Below are positions 54,606-63,360 of a DNA stretch of 64,000 nucleotides, in pieces (positions within the stretch are counted from its first letter, which is position 1; every line of letters starts with the position of its first letter). Origin of the DNA: Duganella sp. SG902 (lineage in GTDB: Bacteria > Pseudomonadota > Gammaproteobacteria > Burkholderiales > Burkholderiaceae_D); NCBI RefSeq assembly GCF_013376005.1, contig NZ_JABMJK010000002.1, forward strand, positions 620,001-684,000, given 5' to 3'. A program made the translations under genes and the position numbers. The notes beneath the pieces were generated by a model. The model was not told the origin of the DNA and did not search any database. It worked only from the letters and a program-made list of their open reading frames with translations.

Positions 54606-56102
54606 ATGTCCAACTCTACTCTCAAGCGTGCCGCCGTCGCCGTCGCCGTACTGGGCGTGGTCGGCGTCGGCGGTGCGGTCGCTGTCAAACAAAACGCCGC
54701 GGTCGCCGCCGCCGCCGCACCGGTGGCCGCCGTTGCCGCCCCGGCCGCCGCCGCCCCGGCGCCGGTCGCCGCGCCGCCGATCTCCCTGCCGGACTTCAGC
54801 GTCATCGTCGCCCACAACGGCCCGGCCGTGGTCAACATCAACGTCACCGGCAGCACCAAGACCGCCTACAACGGCCCGCAAGGACGGGACGATCCGTTTG
54901 CCGACGATCCCTTCTATGAATTCTTCCGCCGCTTCCAGGGCCAGCAGCGCGGCGGCCAGCGCGCCCAGCCGACCCACGGCCTGGGTTCCGGCTTCATCAT
55001 CAGTTCGGACGGCATCATCCTGACCAACGCCCACGTGGTGCGCGACGCCAGCGAGGTGGTGGTCAAGCTGACCGACCGCCGCGAATTCCGCGCCAAGGTG
55101 CTGGGCTCCGATCCGCAAAGCGACGTCGCCGTGCTGAAGATCGACGCCAAGAACCTGCCGGTGGTGCCGCTGGCCAAGAACAACGACCTCAAGGTGGGCG
55201 AATGGGTGCTGGCGATCGGCTCGCCGTACGGCCTGGACAACACCGTCACCGCCGGCGTGGTCAGCGCCAAGGGCCGCACGCTGCCGGATGGCAACGTTCC
55301 GTTCATCCAGACCGACGTCGCCGTCAACCCGGGCAACTCCGGCGGCCCGCTGTTCAACACGCGCGGCGAGGTGGTCGGCATCAACTCGCAGATCTACAGC
55401 CAGACCGGCGGCTACCAAGGCTTGTCGTTCGCCATCCCGATCGACGTCGCCAACAAGATCAAGAACCAGATCGTTTCCACCGGCAAGGTGGTGCACGCCA
55501 AGCTGGGCGTGACCGTGCAGGAGGTGAACCAGGGCTTCGCCGATTCCTTCAACCTGGAAACGCCCGAAGGCGCCCTGATCTCCAACGTCGAGCGCGGCGG
55601 TCCGGCCGACAAGGCCGGCCTCAAGGCCGGCGACGTGATCCGCGCCCTGAATGGCCAGAAGATCATCAGCTCGGCCGACCTGCCGTCGATGGTGGGCCTG
55701 TCGACCCCGGGCGACAAGATCACGCTGGACGTCTGGCGCCAGGGCAAGCCGGTGCAAGTCACCGCCACCCTGGGCAACGCCAAGGATAAAGTAATGGCGC
55801 AGGACGATGACGGCCCGGCCGACCAGGCCAGCGCCAAGCTGCGCCTGGGCCTTTCGCTGCGCCAGCTGGATCCGATGGAGCGGCGTGAATCTGGCATCGC
55901 CAGCGGCTTGCTGATCCAGGACGCCGGCGGCGCCGCCGCCAACGCCGGGGTGCAGCCGGGCGACGTGCTGCTGTCGGTCAACGGCCGCCCGGTCAACAGC
56001 GTCGACCAGGTGCGCGAGGTGGTGGGCAAGGCCGGCAAGTCGGTGGCATTGCTGATCCAGCGCGGCGACGATAAAATCTTCATACCGGTCCGCCTGGGCT
56101 AA
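54606..56102 (+). CDS. DegQ/DegP-type periplasmic serine protease
   Basis: 498-residue HtrA protease of envelope quality control. A single N-terminal hydrophobic segment (AAVAVAVLGVVGVGGAVAV) could be a signal or anchor, followed by an Ala/Pro-rich stretch. Trypsin-like domain: His143 (TNAHVV), Asp173 (SDVAVLKID), Ser245 (GNSGGPLF). PDZ1 (about 285-375) and PDZ2 (about 400-490) follow. Comparable to MucD/DegQ. Followed 18 bases on by a two-component system, a common arrangement in Burkholderiales and suggestive of an envelope-stress module. Confidence 0.95.
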   Translation: MSNSTLKRAAVAVAVLGVVGVGGAVAVKQNAAVAAAAAPVAAVAAPAAAAPAPVAAPPISLPDFSVIVAHNGPAVVNINVTGSTKTAYNGPQGRDDPFADDPFYEFFRRFQGQQRGGQRAQPTHGLGSGFIISSDGIILTNAHVVRDASEVVVKLTDRREFRAKVLGSDPQSDVAVLKIDAKNLPVVPLAKNNDLKVGEWVLAIGSPYGLDNTVTAGVVSAKGRTLPDGNVPFIQTDVAVNPGNSGGPLFNTRGEVVGINSQIYSQTGGYQGLSFAIPIDVANKIKNQIVSTGKVVHAKLGVTVQEVNQGFADSFNLETPEGALISNVERGGPADKAGLKAGDVIRALNGQKIISSADLPSMVGLSTPGDKITLDVWRQGKPVQVTATLGNAKDKVMAQDDDGPADQASAKLRLGLSLRQLDPMERRESGIASGLLIQDAGGAAANAGVQPGDVLLSVNGRPVNSVDQVREVVGKAGKSVALLIQRGDDKIFIPVRLG

Positions 56103-56120
56103 GCGAAAACAAGGAAAAAT

Positions 56121-56780
56121 ATGCGACTTCTTCTGGTGGAAGACGACACCATGATCGGCGAGGTGGTGCTCGACCTCTTGCGGGCCGAGCACTACGCGGT
56201 CGACTGGGTCAAGGACGGCGACATGGCCGACACCGCGCTGCAAACCCAGACCTACGACCTGGTGCTGCTGGATCTGGGCCTGCCGCGCAAGGACGGCCTG
56301 GAGGTGCTGCGCTCGATGCGCCTGCGCAAGGAACTCACGCCGGTCCTGATCGCCACCGCGCGCGACGCCAAGGAGCAGCGCATCGCCGGCCTGGACGCCG
56401 GCGCCGACGACTACGTGCTCAAGCCCTACGACCTGGACGAGCTGCTGGCCCGCATCCGCGCGCTGCTGCGCCGCTCGGCCGGCCGCGCCGAGCCGGTGTT
56501 CGAGCACGGCAACGTCACGGTCAACCCGCAAACCCGCGAAGTGATCGCCGACGGCAAGCCGGTCAGCCTGTCGGCGCGCGAGTGGGCGGTGCTGGAGGCG
56601 CTGATCGCGCGTCCCGGCATCGTGCTGTCGCGCCACCAGCTGGAGGAAAAGCTGTACAGCTGGAAGGATGAGGTCAACAGCAACGCGGTGGAGGTCTACA
56701 TCCACGGCCTGCGCAAGAAGCTGGGCGCGGAGCTGATACAGAACGTGCGCGGCCTGGGCTACATGGTTCCCAAGCTATGA
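56121..56780 (+). CDS. OmpR-family response regulator
   Basis: 219-residue regulator: receiver domain with VEDD (residues 7-9) and phospho-acceptor Asp51 in LVLLDLGLPRKDG, conserved Thr (IATAR) and Lys (VLKPYD), then an OmpR/PhoB winged helix (ARPGIVLSRHQLEEKLY and VEVYIHGLRKKLG). Most like the QseB/PmrA subgroup. Overlaps the sensor kinase gene by 4 bases (ATGA), so they form a coupled pair. Confidence 0.95.
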   Translation: MRLLLVEDDTMIGEVVLDLLRAEHYAVDWVKDGDMADTALQTQTYDLVLLDLGLPRKDGLEVLRSMRLRKELTPVLIATARDAKEQRIAGLDAGADDYVLKPYDLDELLARIRALLRRSAGRAEPVFEHGNVTVNPQTREVIADGKPVSLSAREWAVLEALIARPGIVLSRHQLEEKLYSWKDEVNSNAVEVYIHGLRKKLGAELIQNVRGLGYMVPKL

Positions 56781-58165
56781 AGGTGAAGATGCCGTCGCTG
56801 CCACGGGTGCCGGTGGTGACGCACTCGCTGCGCGGCCGCCTGCTGTGGTTCCTGCTGGCGGCCATCACCATGGCCGCCATCGCCCAGGCCATGATCGCCT
56901 ACCGCAGTGCGCTCAGCGACGCCGATCAGATCTTCGACTATCACATGCAGCAAATGGCGATGTCGCTGCGCTCCAGCGCCACGCTGACCAACAAGGCCGC
57001 CGACACGGCCGCCGATCCCGAAAACGACGACCTGGTGGTGCAAGTCTGGACGCCGGACGGCGCCCAGGTGTTCCGCTCGCTGTCGCGCGCGGCGCTGCCG
57101 CAGCGCGCCGTGCTGGGCTTTTCCAATGTGCGGGTGAACAACACCACCTACCGCATCTTCTCGGTGCAGACCTCCAACCAGACCGTGCAGGTGGCGCAGG
57201 ACATGGCGGTGCGCCAGCGCATGGCCGGCACGCTGGCGCTGCGCACGGTCGGCCCGATCGCCGTGATGGCGCCGGTGCTGATGCTGGTGGTGTGGTGGGT
57301 GGTGTCGGGCTCGCTGGCGCCGGTGTCGCGCGTCAAGCGCCAGGTGGCGGCGCGCCAGGCCGACGACTTGTCGCCGGTGTCGGAGAACGACCTGCCGGAC
57401 GAGGTGCTGCCGCTGGTGCAGGAGCTCAACCTGCTGTTCGTGCGCGTGCGCACCGCCTTCGAGGCGCAGCAGCACTTCGTGGCCGACGCCGCGCACGAGC
57501 TGCGCACGCCGCTGGCGGCGCTCAAGCTGCAGGTGCTCAGCCTGGAGCGCGCGCCGGACGAGGCCGCGCGCAAGGTGGCGGTGTCGCGCGTCACGGCCGG
57601 CATCGAGCGCGCCACCCGCCTGGTCGAGCAGTTGCTGGTGCTGGCGCGGCAGGAGGGCGGCGTCGAGGAAATCAAGCTGGAGCCGGTCAACCTGGGCGAG
57701 CTGGTCCGGCGCGTGCTGGGCGACATGGCCGGCCTGGCGCAGGCGCGCCAGATCGACCTCGGCCTGCACCACGCCGACGAGGTGGTGGTGGCGGGCCAGC
57801 AGGACGCCCTGCTGATCCTGCTGCGCAACCTGGTCGACAACGCCATCAAGTACACGCCGGCCGGCGGCACCGTCGATGTCGAGCTGCGGCGTAGCGTGGC
57901 CGCCACAAAAAACGCCAAGCCGCGGGTGGTGCTGAGCGTCGAGGATTCCGGCCCCGGCATCCCGCCGGAGGAGCGCGAGCGCGTGTTCAGCCGCTTCTAC
58001 CGCGTGCCCGGAAGCCCCGCCGGTGGTAGCGGTCTGGGCATGGCGATCGTGCGCTCGATCGCCGAACGCCATGGCGGCCTGCTGTCGCTCGACCAGTCCG
58101 CGCGGCTGGGCGGCCTCAAGGTCAGCGTCGATTTTCCCGAGACTGGCAAGCCCACTCCAGCTTAA
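56777..58165 (+). CDS. Sensor histidine kinase (QseC/TctE-like)
   Basis: 462-residue membrane kinase. First membrane helix about 21-42, periplasmic sensor about 43-150 (2CSK-N-like: QIFDYHMQQMAMSLR), second helix about 155-178, HAMP-like linker, H-box FVADAAHELRTPLAALKLQ (His240), N-box NLVDNAIKYTP, then DSGPGIPPEERERVFSRFYR and GSGLGMAIV. Cognate of the adjacent regulator. The signal is unknown; proximity to the DegQ-type protease suggests envelope stress. Confidence 0.95.
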   Translation: MKVKMPSLPRVPVVTHSLRGRLLWFLLAAITMAAIAQAMIAYRSALSDADQIFDYHMQQMAMSLRSSATLTNKAADTAADPENDDLVVQVWTPDGAQVFRSLSRAALPQRAVLGFSNVRVNNTTYRIFSVQTSNQTVQVAQDMAVRQRMAGTLALRTVGPIAVMAPVLMLVVWWVVSGSLAPVSRVKRQVAARQADDLSPVSENDLPDEVLPLVQELNLLFVRVRTAFEAQQHFVADAAHELRTPLAALKLQVLSLERAPDEAARKVAVSRVTAGIERATRLVEQLLVLARQEGGVEEIKLEPVNLGELVRRVLGDMAGLAQARQIDLGLHHADEVVVAGQQDALLILLRNLVDNAIKYTPAGGTVDVELRRSVAATKNAKPRVVLSVEDSGPGIPPEERERVFSRFYRVPGSPAGGSGLGMAIVRSIAERHGGLLSLDQSARLGGLKVSVDFPETGKPTPA

Positions 58166-58197
58166 AATGCCGTTTTGACACGGCGTGGGAGTGGTGC

Positions 58198-59343
58198 ATG
58201 AAGAAAATCGGCTTTTCGGGTACGCTGGACCCGATCACCAACGGTCACATGTGGGTGATCAACGAGGCCCGTTCGCTGGCGGACGAGGTGGTCGTGTTCC
58301 TGTCCGAGAACCCCGCCAAGAAGCCGCGCTTCACGGCCGAGGAGCGCAAGAGCATCATCGCGCTCAGCTGCGCCGAGCAGGGCTGGGACAATGTCTCGGT
58401 GGTGATCGTGCGCGGCGACTACACCGCGCGCGCGGCCAAGAAGCAGGGTGTCGAGTGCCTGATCCGCGGCATCCGCACCACCGCCGATTTCGATTACGAG
58501 AACCTGATCCAGCAAACCAACGTCGACGTGCTGCAGGGCGCCAAGACGGTGTTCGTGATGCCGCCGCGCGACCTCGGCTCCGTGAGCTCCTCGTTCGTCA
58601 AGGCGCTCGAGGGGCCGATCGGCTGGAACTGGATCATGAAGAAATTCGTGCCCGGCCCGGCCTATCACGCCTGGGTGCTGGGCTGGCTGCGCAAGGAATG
58701 GGAAACCCTGTGGGATTACGAGCACCGCGACGCCACCGCCATCGCCCACGCCGACCAGTGGTTCGTGCAGCTGACCGGCGCCACCGCCTACGGCGGGCCG
58801 ATGCGCCACTATCACAACCTCGACCACCTGGTGCACGGCCTGTGCGAGATTCGCGTGTGGGCCGCCAACACCCGTCCCGATCCGGCCGATGTGGACATCG
58901 TCAAGCAAGCCTTCTGGTTCCATGACGCCGAGTATGGCCACAGCGGCGAGCCCGGCACGCTGACCAACGAGGAAGCCAGCGCGCAACTGTGGCTGGGCAG
59001 CCACCTGGGGCAGGAAATGGCCGACGCGGCCGAGCTGATCCGCGCCACCGACCACTTCCAGGAAGCCGCGATCACGCACCGCCTGAAGGATATTTTGCTG
59101 TGCGTGGACCTGGCCATCCTCGGCCAGGACGACGAGGTGTACCAGAACTATGCGCGGGCCATCCGGCAGGAGTACATCCACCTGCCGGACGTCAAATACC
59201 GCGAGCAGCGGCGCGGGGCGCTGGCGCACCTGTGCCGCAAGGCGCAGGCCGGGCAATTGTTCGGCAATGCCTACTTCGCCGAACAGTACAACGAACGCGC
59301 CATCGACAATATGCAGCGCGAGATGGCGCGGCTGGACGGTTAG
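58198..59343 (+). CDS. CoaD-like adenylyltransferase fused to an HD-domain phosphohydrolase
   Basis: 381 residues. Residues 1-150 match phosphopantetheine adenylyltransferase (CoaD): GFSGTLDPITNGHMWVI contains the T/HxGH-type nucleotide motif (TNGH, 14-17), RGIRTTADFDYE (90-101) and SVSSSFVKAL (128-137) match CoaD RGLR and ISSS-x-VK motifs. Residues about 165-381 form an HD-type domain: MRHYHNLDHLVHGL (His204, Asp209, His210) and FWFHDAEY (His242-Asp243), as in COG4339-like predicted phosphohydrolases. A single chain with both is unusual. It is unclear whether it makes dephospho-CoA, modifies another nucleotide or only hydrolyses. Follows the histidine kinase by 32 bases. Confidence 0.85.
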   Translation: MKKIGFSGTLDPITNGHMWVINEARSLADEVVVFLSENPAKKPRFTAEERKSIIALSCAEQGWDNVSVVIVRGDYTARAAKKQGVECLIRGIRTTADFDYENLIQQTNVDVLQGAKTVFVMPPRDLGSVSSSFVKALEGPIGWNWIMKKFVPGPAYHAWVLGWLRKEWETLWDYEHRDATAIAHADQWFVQLTGATAYGGPMRHYHNLDHLVHGLCEIRVWAANTRPDPADVDIVKQAFWFHDAEYGHSGEPGTLTNEEASAQLWLGSHLGQEMADAAELIRATDHFQEAAITHRLKDILLCVDLAILGQDDEVYQNYARAIRQEYIHLPDVKYREQRRGALAHLCRKAQAGQLFGNAYFAEQYNERAIDNMQREMARLDG

Positions 59344-59846
59344 ACCGGCGGCAGCTGGATTTGTTCCTTGCGGGCGGCCATGGCCTCGCCCAGCTCCTCC
59401 AGGTCCAGCTTGGCCTTGCGCACTTTCGGGAACATCTCGCCTTCCTCCTCCTCGACGTGATGGTCGATCATCTCCGACAGCACCTTGACCTTGGCGTCGA
59501 ACAGGTCGTCGGTCGGCTCCATGGACTGGATCTGGGCGATCAAATCCTTGGCCGAGGCGTGCTCGACGATGGCCTCGTCCATCATGTCTTCTTCCTTGAT
59601 GGCCTTGCGCACTGCCGGATAGAAGATCTCCTCCTCGATCATGGTGTGCTTGGTCAGCTCTTCGCAGATCTGCAGGGCGAGCTTGTGCTTGCTGACGTGG
59701 GCGCGGTCGCCCAGCTCTTCATACTGCTCGAACAGCGCCTTGACGTTCTCGTGGTCTTCCGTCAGCAGCGCGATGGCGTCTTGCGGTTGGGTTTCGGTCG
59801 GAATAGGTTTAGGGATCTTGCCCGAAGATTGGGAAGTGGTTCTCAT
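59340..59846 (-). CDS. Hemerythrin-like protein
   Basis: 168-residue four-helix hemerythrin-like protein. His and Glu iron ligands are spaced as expected: LLTEDHENVKALF, LTKHTMIEEEIFYPAV, EHASAKDLI and DHHVEEEEGEMFPKV. An N-terminal leader of about 35 residues is Pro/Thr/Gln-rich. Start MRTTSQSSGK is used; 14 codons upstream are open but without a better ribosome site. Such cytosolic proteins bind O2 or NO or protect Fe-S proteins. Its stop overlaps that of the CoaD-HD gene. Confidence 0.9.
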   Translation of the reverse strand: MRTTSQSSGKIPKPIPTETQPQDAIALLTEDHENVKALFEQYEELGDRAHVSKHKLALQICEELTKHTMIEEEIFYPAVRKAIKEEDMMDEAIVEHASAKDLIAQIQSMEPTDDLFDAKVKVLSEMIDHHVEEEEGEMFPKVRKAKLDLEELGEAMAARKEQIQLPPV

Positions 59847-59940
59847 GTCGGCTCCTTGCGTGGCTAATGAAACAGGCGGGACTACCAAACCAGTCTAGAA
59901 GTCCCTCCCACGCCGGTCTGTGCGCCGGACCACGCTCCGT

Positions 59941-60420
59941 CTACGGCGCCAGACGGGTGAACACGAAGTCGTGGTTTTTGACCAGCGCCTGATGGCAGCC
60001 CCAGCAGGTTTGGTGCTGGGCCTCGTCGGCCGGTTTGCCGTTGATGAATCGACCGAAGCCCCAGCCGCCGGTGCTGGCGTATTTTTTGGAGTCCTTGACC
60101 ATCACTTGCACCGTGCTGGCCGCGCCCGGCACGTAGGCGGCCGGCGATTCGGTCGATTGCACGTGCTTCCACGCCAGCTTGACCAGCACCGTGCCGTCGG
60201 GGAAGGGGAGTTGGTTCTTTTCAATCGCCGCCATGGCGACCGGGTTGCCGACCACCACGCGCAACTCGTCCAGCGGCGGCGTTTCATGCGCCGGGGCGAT
60301 GAATTGCCATTTGCGGTAGCCGTCAGGCAGGGTGACGCCGTAGATCGGCGAGGCGTTGTTGGGCGCGGCGTGCGCCAGGCCGGCCGCGGCCAGCAGCAGG
60401 GCGGTAATGATAGCTTTCAT
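59941..60420 (-). CDS. Cytochrome P460-family exported protein
   Basis: 159 residues with a signal peptide (MKAIITALLLAAAGLAHA). The P460 fold is suggested by YGVTLPDGYRKWQFIAP, FPDGTVLVKLAWK and the C-terminal heme-attachment motif CWGCH with LVKNHDFVFTRLAP. In known P460s a Lys cross-link makes the unusual heme that oxidises hydroxylamine or NO; whether this one does cannot be said. The distance to the hemerythrin gene (94 bp) suggests separate transcription units. Confidence 0.88.
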   Translation of the reverse strand: MKAIITALLLAAAGLAHAAPNNASPIYGVTLPDGYRKWQFIAPAHETPPLDELRVVVGNPVAMAAIEKNQLPFPDGTVLVKLAWKHVQSTESPAAYVPGAASTVQVMVKDSKKYASTGGWGFGRFINGKPADEAQHQTCWGCHQALVKNHDFVFTRLAP

Positions 60421-60459
60421 GGAATCTCCTGGGCAAACGGCGCTGAGGCCGTCATTGGC

Positions 60460-61182
60460 TCAGAACCGGTTCCAATTATTCCGTCTATGCTCGGTGGCGT
60501 CTTTCATCAAATGGCTAGCGCGCAGCTCATCCTTTGGAGTTAGCGCGTCGCCCAGCTGCACCGTCATGGCCAGTTCCTGGATGGCGGGTGGGTACTCGTG
60601 CTCGGCGGCCTCTTCCAGCCACTGGCGGGCGCGCGCGCGATCCCGCACCACGCCGACGCCTTCGTTGTAGATGTTGGACAGCAGGAACATCGCATGCGCG
60701 TTCCCCAGCTCGCTGGCGTGCGACAGCCAGCGCGCCGCCGCCGCGTCGTCGCGCGCCACGCCATCGCCGTTCTTGTACAGCAGGCCCAGGGCCAGCGCCG
60801 CCCTGGCGTGCTGTTGCTTGGCGGCCATGGTGTACCACGGCGCCGCGGCCGCCGGCTCCGCCGGCGCGCCCGGCACGCCGACGCGCAGCATTTCACCGAG
60901 CTGGAACGCCGCCTCCGTGTCGCCGCCGCGCGCCGCCAGCTCGAACAGCTTGAGCGCGTCGTCACGCTGCTTCGGCCGCGCCTGGTACAAGATGGCCAGC
61001 TCGCGCTGCGCCACCGGCATGTCCTGTTCGGCCCAACGCATCAGCTTGCGCTCGGCGTGGGCGTCGGCTTCCTGTTTGGCCTTCATGCCGACGACTTCGA
61101 TCTGGGCGGAGGTCGGTTTCTCCTGCTGGATCTGGCAACCGAACAGCAGGGCCGAACTCAGCAATACGGTCAGGGCGCGCAT
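60460..61182 (-). CDS. Sel1-repeat lipoprotein
   Basis: 240 residues; lipoprotein signal MRALTVLLSSALLFGC (lipobox LFGC). At least four Sel1-like helical repeats (AARGGDTEAAFQLGEMLRVG, HARAALALGLLYKNGDGVAR, GNAHAMFLLSNIYNEGVGV, parts of EAAEHEYPPAIQELAM), for protein-protein contacts. Start chosen for the lipobox; longer frames run antisense into the nucleotidase gene. It follows the nucleotidase gene after 2 bases, probably one transcript. Confidence 0.87.
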   Translation of the reverse strand: MRALTVLLSSALLFGCQIQQEKPTSAQIEVVGMKAKQEADAHAERKLMRWAEQDMPVAQRELAILYQARPKQRDDALKLFELAARGGDTEAAFQLGEMLRVGVPGAPAEPAAAAPWYTMAAKQQHARAALALGLLYKNGDGVARDDAAAARWLSHASELGNAHAMFLLSNIYNEGVGVVRDRARARQWLEEAAEHEYPPAIQELAMTVQLGDALTPKDELRASHLMKDATEHRRNNWNRF

Positions 61183-61184
61183 GC

Positions 61185-63284
61185 TTATTTGCTCAGGTCG
61201 ATGGTGTACTTGGCGAAGCCGCTGGCATCCAGCCCGCCCTCGGCCGTGACGGCGGTGATGCCGCTGCTCTTCGCCAATGCCAGATGGCCCGGCGCCGAGC
61301 GCAGGATCACCGGGCCGGCGGTCGCCACCTTCACAAAGCTCCAGCTGCGCGCGCTGCCGTTGCCGGCCAGCGTGACCTTGCCGCTGGCCGCGCCCAGCGC
61401 CGACAGGTAGTTGCTGACCACGCTCTGGTTGGCGTCCGGCGACTTGATGATGGTCTTGCTGCCGTCGATGCCCGGCACCGCGCCGCCGCCGCCCGCGCGG
61501 TAATCGTTGGTGGCGACGATGAAGTCGTCGCCATCGGCCACCGCCTTGCCCTGGTAAGTCAGGTTGACGATGCGGCTGCCGGCCGGCTTGGTGACGTCGA
61601 TCTGGTAGGTCAACGCATTGTTTTCGGCATAGAACACGTCGTAGTTGTAGATGGTGCCGTAGGATGGCACCAGATCCTGCTCGCTGGTCCGGGCCGGATC
61701 GATCTGGCCGAACTGTTTGGCCGACGCCTCCAGCCAGTTCCTCAGGTCGGAACCCTTGATCTTGACCGCCTGCAGGTTGTTGTTCGAATACAGGTAGAGA
61801 TCGCCCGGATTGCGCACCTGCAGGCCGACCGGCGCGGCGGCCGAGGCGCCCGGCGCCACGTCGGTGAAGTCGGAAGGACCGTTGCGGCCGGCCTTGAACG
61901 GCGCGCTGCACGAGATCACCGGGATGTTCTTGTAGCTGGCAAGGGTGGCGTCGGTGCTGGTGGCGATGAAGTTCTTCACGTAGGCCAGCTGCGCCTGGTT
62001 CACCAGCTGGATCGCGGTCACGTCGCCGGCCAGCGCGAAGTAGGACGACATCTCGAAGTCGGTGCTCACCCCCAGCGGCTGCCTGGCGTAGGCGATGGTG
62101 GCCGCGTGCTCGGCGGCCACCAGTGGCGCCACGCTGCTGTCGGCGGCGATGTTGGTGCTGCCGTCGGTGTACTTGAAGCCGCGCGATTCCACCGTGGTCT
62201 TGGCCGGCTGCACCACCCACTTGCCGCCGGTGTAGGCCAGCGTCAGCTTGATGATGCCGAGGCGACGGCCCCAGCTCTGCGCCATCACGGTCGGCACGCC
62301 GTTGACGAAGCCGTTGATGGCGTCGATCTTGGCGCTGGCCGGGAAGGCGGCGAACGAGGGATCGAGCGCGGCGGCGCCGGTCTCCTTGCCTTTCGGGAAG
62401 ATCAGGTGCGAGTGGCCGATCATCAGCGCGTCGATGCCGGTGCTGGTCAGGTGGTAGGAACCGTTTTCCATCTTCGGGCTGTAGCTGCTGGGGTCGAGGC
62501 CGCCATGCGACAGCGCCACCACCAGGTCGGCGCCCTTGCCGCGCAGCTCAGGCACGTACTGTTTGGCGGCTTCCTGCACGCCGGTGACCGCCACCTTGCC
62601 GGCCAAGTTCTTCTGGTCCCACTCGAGGATCTGCGGCGGCACAAAGCTCATGATGCCGATGTTCAGTTTCACGTCCAGCTTGCCGCCGTCCGGCGTCACC
62701 GCCGAGAAGGTGCGCGGCAGCAGCGTATAGGGCTGCACGATGGGCTTGCCGCTGGCCACGCCGGTGACGTTGGTCAGCACCAGCGGGAACGAGGGCGCGC
62801 CGCAGGTGCCGCTGGGCTTGCTCACGCCCGGAATGCCGAAGTCGGTGTTGGTGACCTGGCTCAGGTAGGGCAGGCCGTAGTTGAACTCATGGTTGCCGAA
62901 GCCGCCGCCGTCGAACTTCATGGCGTTCATGACCTTGTGCACGGCCAGCGTGTCGCCGCAGGGGATGGGCTTGGTGACGGCTTGCAGGTCGCCCAGCAGC
63001 GTGCCTTGTATCGTGTCGCCGTCATCCAGCAGCACGTTGTTCGGGTTTTCCGCGCGCGCGGCCTTGACCAGCGACGCGGTGCGCTCCAGGCCCAGACTGG
63101 TGTCCTCGGCCAGCGAGTAATAGTTGTAACTCATCACGTTGGCGTGGATGTCGGTGGTTTCCAGCAGCGCCAGGGTGACGGTGGTGCCTTCCGGGATCGC
63201 CGGCGTGGCCACGCCATTATCGCCGCCGCACGCCGCCAGGCCGGCGGCGCTCATGGCGGCCAGCATCACCAGATTCTTGTTCAT
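61185..63284 (-). CDS. Lipoprotein 5'-nucleotidase / 2',3'-cyclic-nucleotide phosphodiesterase (CpdB-like)
   Basis: 699-residue metallophosphatase with lipoprotein signal (MNKNLVMLAAMSAAGLAACGG, lipobox LAAC). Catalytic dimetal motifs in the first half: LETTDIHANV, LDDGDTIQGT, GGFGNHEFNYGLP and IGHSHLIFPKG. The second half is a 5'-nucleotidase C domain (AGDVTAIQLVNQAQLAYVKNF; FIVATNDYRAGGGG). Predicted to hydrolyse periplasmic nucleotides for phosphate and nucleoside uptake. Two bases separate it from the Sel1-repeat gene downstream. Confidence 0.93.
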   Translation of the reverse strand: MNKNLVMLAAMSAAGLAACGGDNGVATPAIPEGTTVTLALLETTDIHANVMSYNYYSLAEDTSLGLERTASLVKAARAENPNNVLLDDGDTIQGTLLGDLQAVTKPIPCGDTLAVHKVMNAMKFDGGGFGNHEFNYGLPYLSQVTNTDFGIPGVSKPSGTCGAPSFPLVLTNVTGVASGKPIVQPYTLLPRTFSAVTPDGGKLDVKLNIGIMSFVPPQILEWDQKNLAGKVAVTGVQEAAKQYVPELRGKGADLVVALSHGGLDPSSYSPKMENGSYHLTSTGIDALMIGHSHLIFPKGKETGAAALDPSFAAFPASAKIDAINGFVNGVPTVMAQSWGRRLGIIKLTLAYTGGKWVVQPAKTTVESRGFKYTDGSTNIAADSSVAPLVAAEHAATIAYARQPLGVSTDFEMSSYFALAGDVTAIQLVNQAQLAYVKNFIATSTDATLASYKNIPVISCSAPFKAGRNGPSDFTDVAPGASAAAPVGLQVRNPGDLYLYSNNNLQAVKIKGSDLRNWLEASAKQFGQIDPARTSEQDLVPSYGTIYNYDVFYAENNALTYQIDVTKPAGSRIVNLTYQGKAVADGDDFIVATNDYRAGGGGAVPGIDGSKTIIKSPDANQSVVSNYLSALGAASGKVTLAGNGSARSWSFVKVATAGPVILRSAPGHLALAKSSGITAVTAEGGLDASGFAKYTIDLSK

Positions 63285-63360
63285 CGCAACCTCGAAGAAG
63301 GGGAAAATTCAAGGTTGCGACTTTAGCCAGTTATCGTGACAGCACCATGACATCACGCAA

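Noticed and set aside
54585..56705. Open frame of about 700 codons antisense to the DegQ-type protease and response regulator genes; also 61284-63326 antisense to the nucleotidase gene
   Set aside because: Shadow composition, no domains, and the plus/minus partner genes are well supported.
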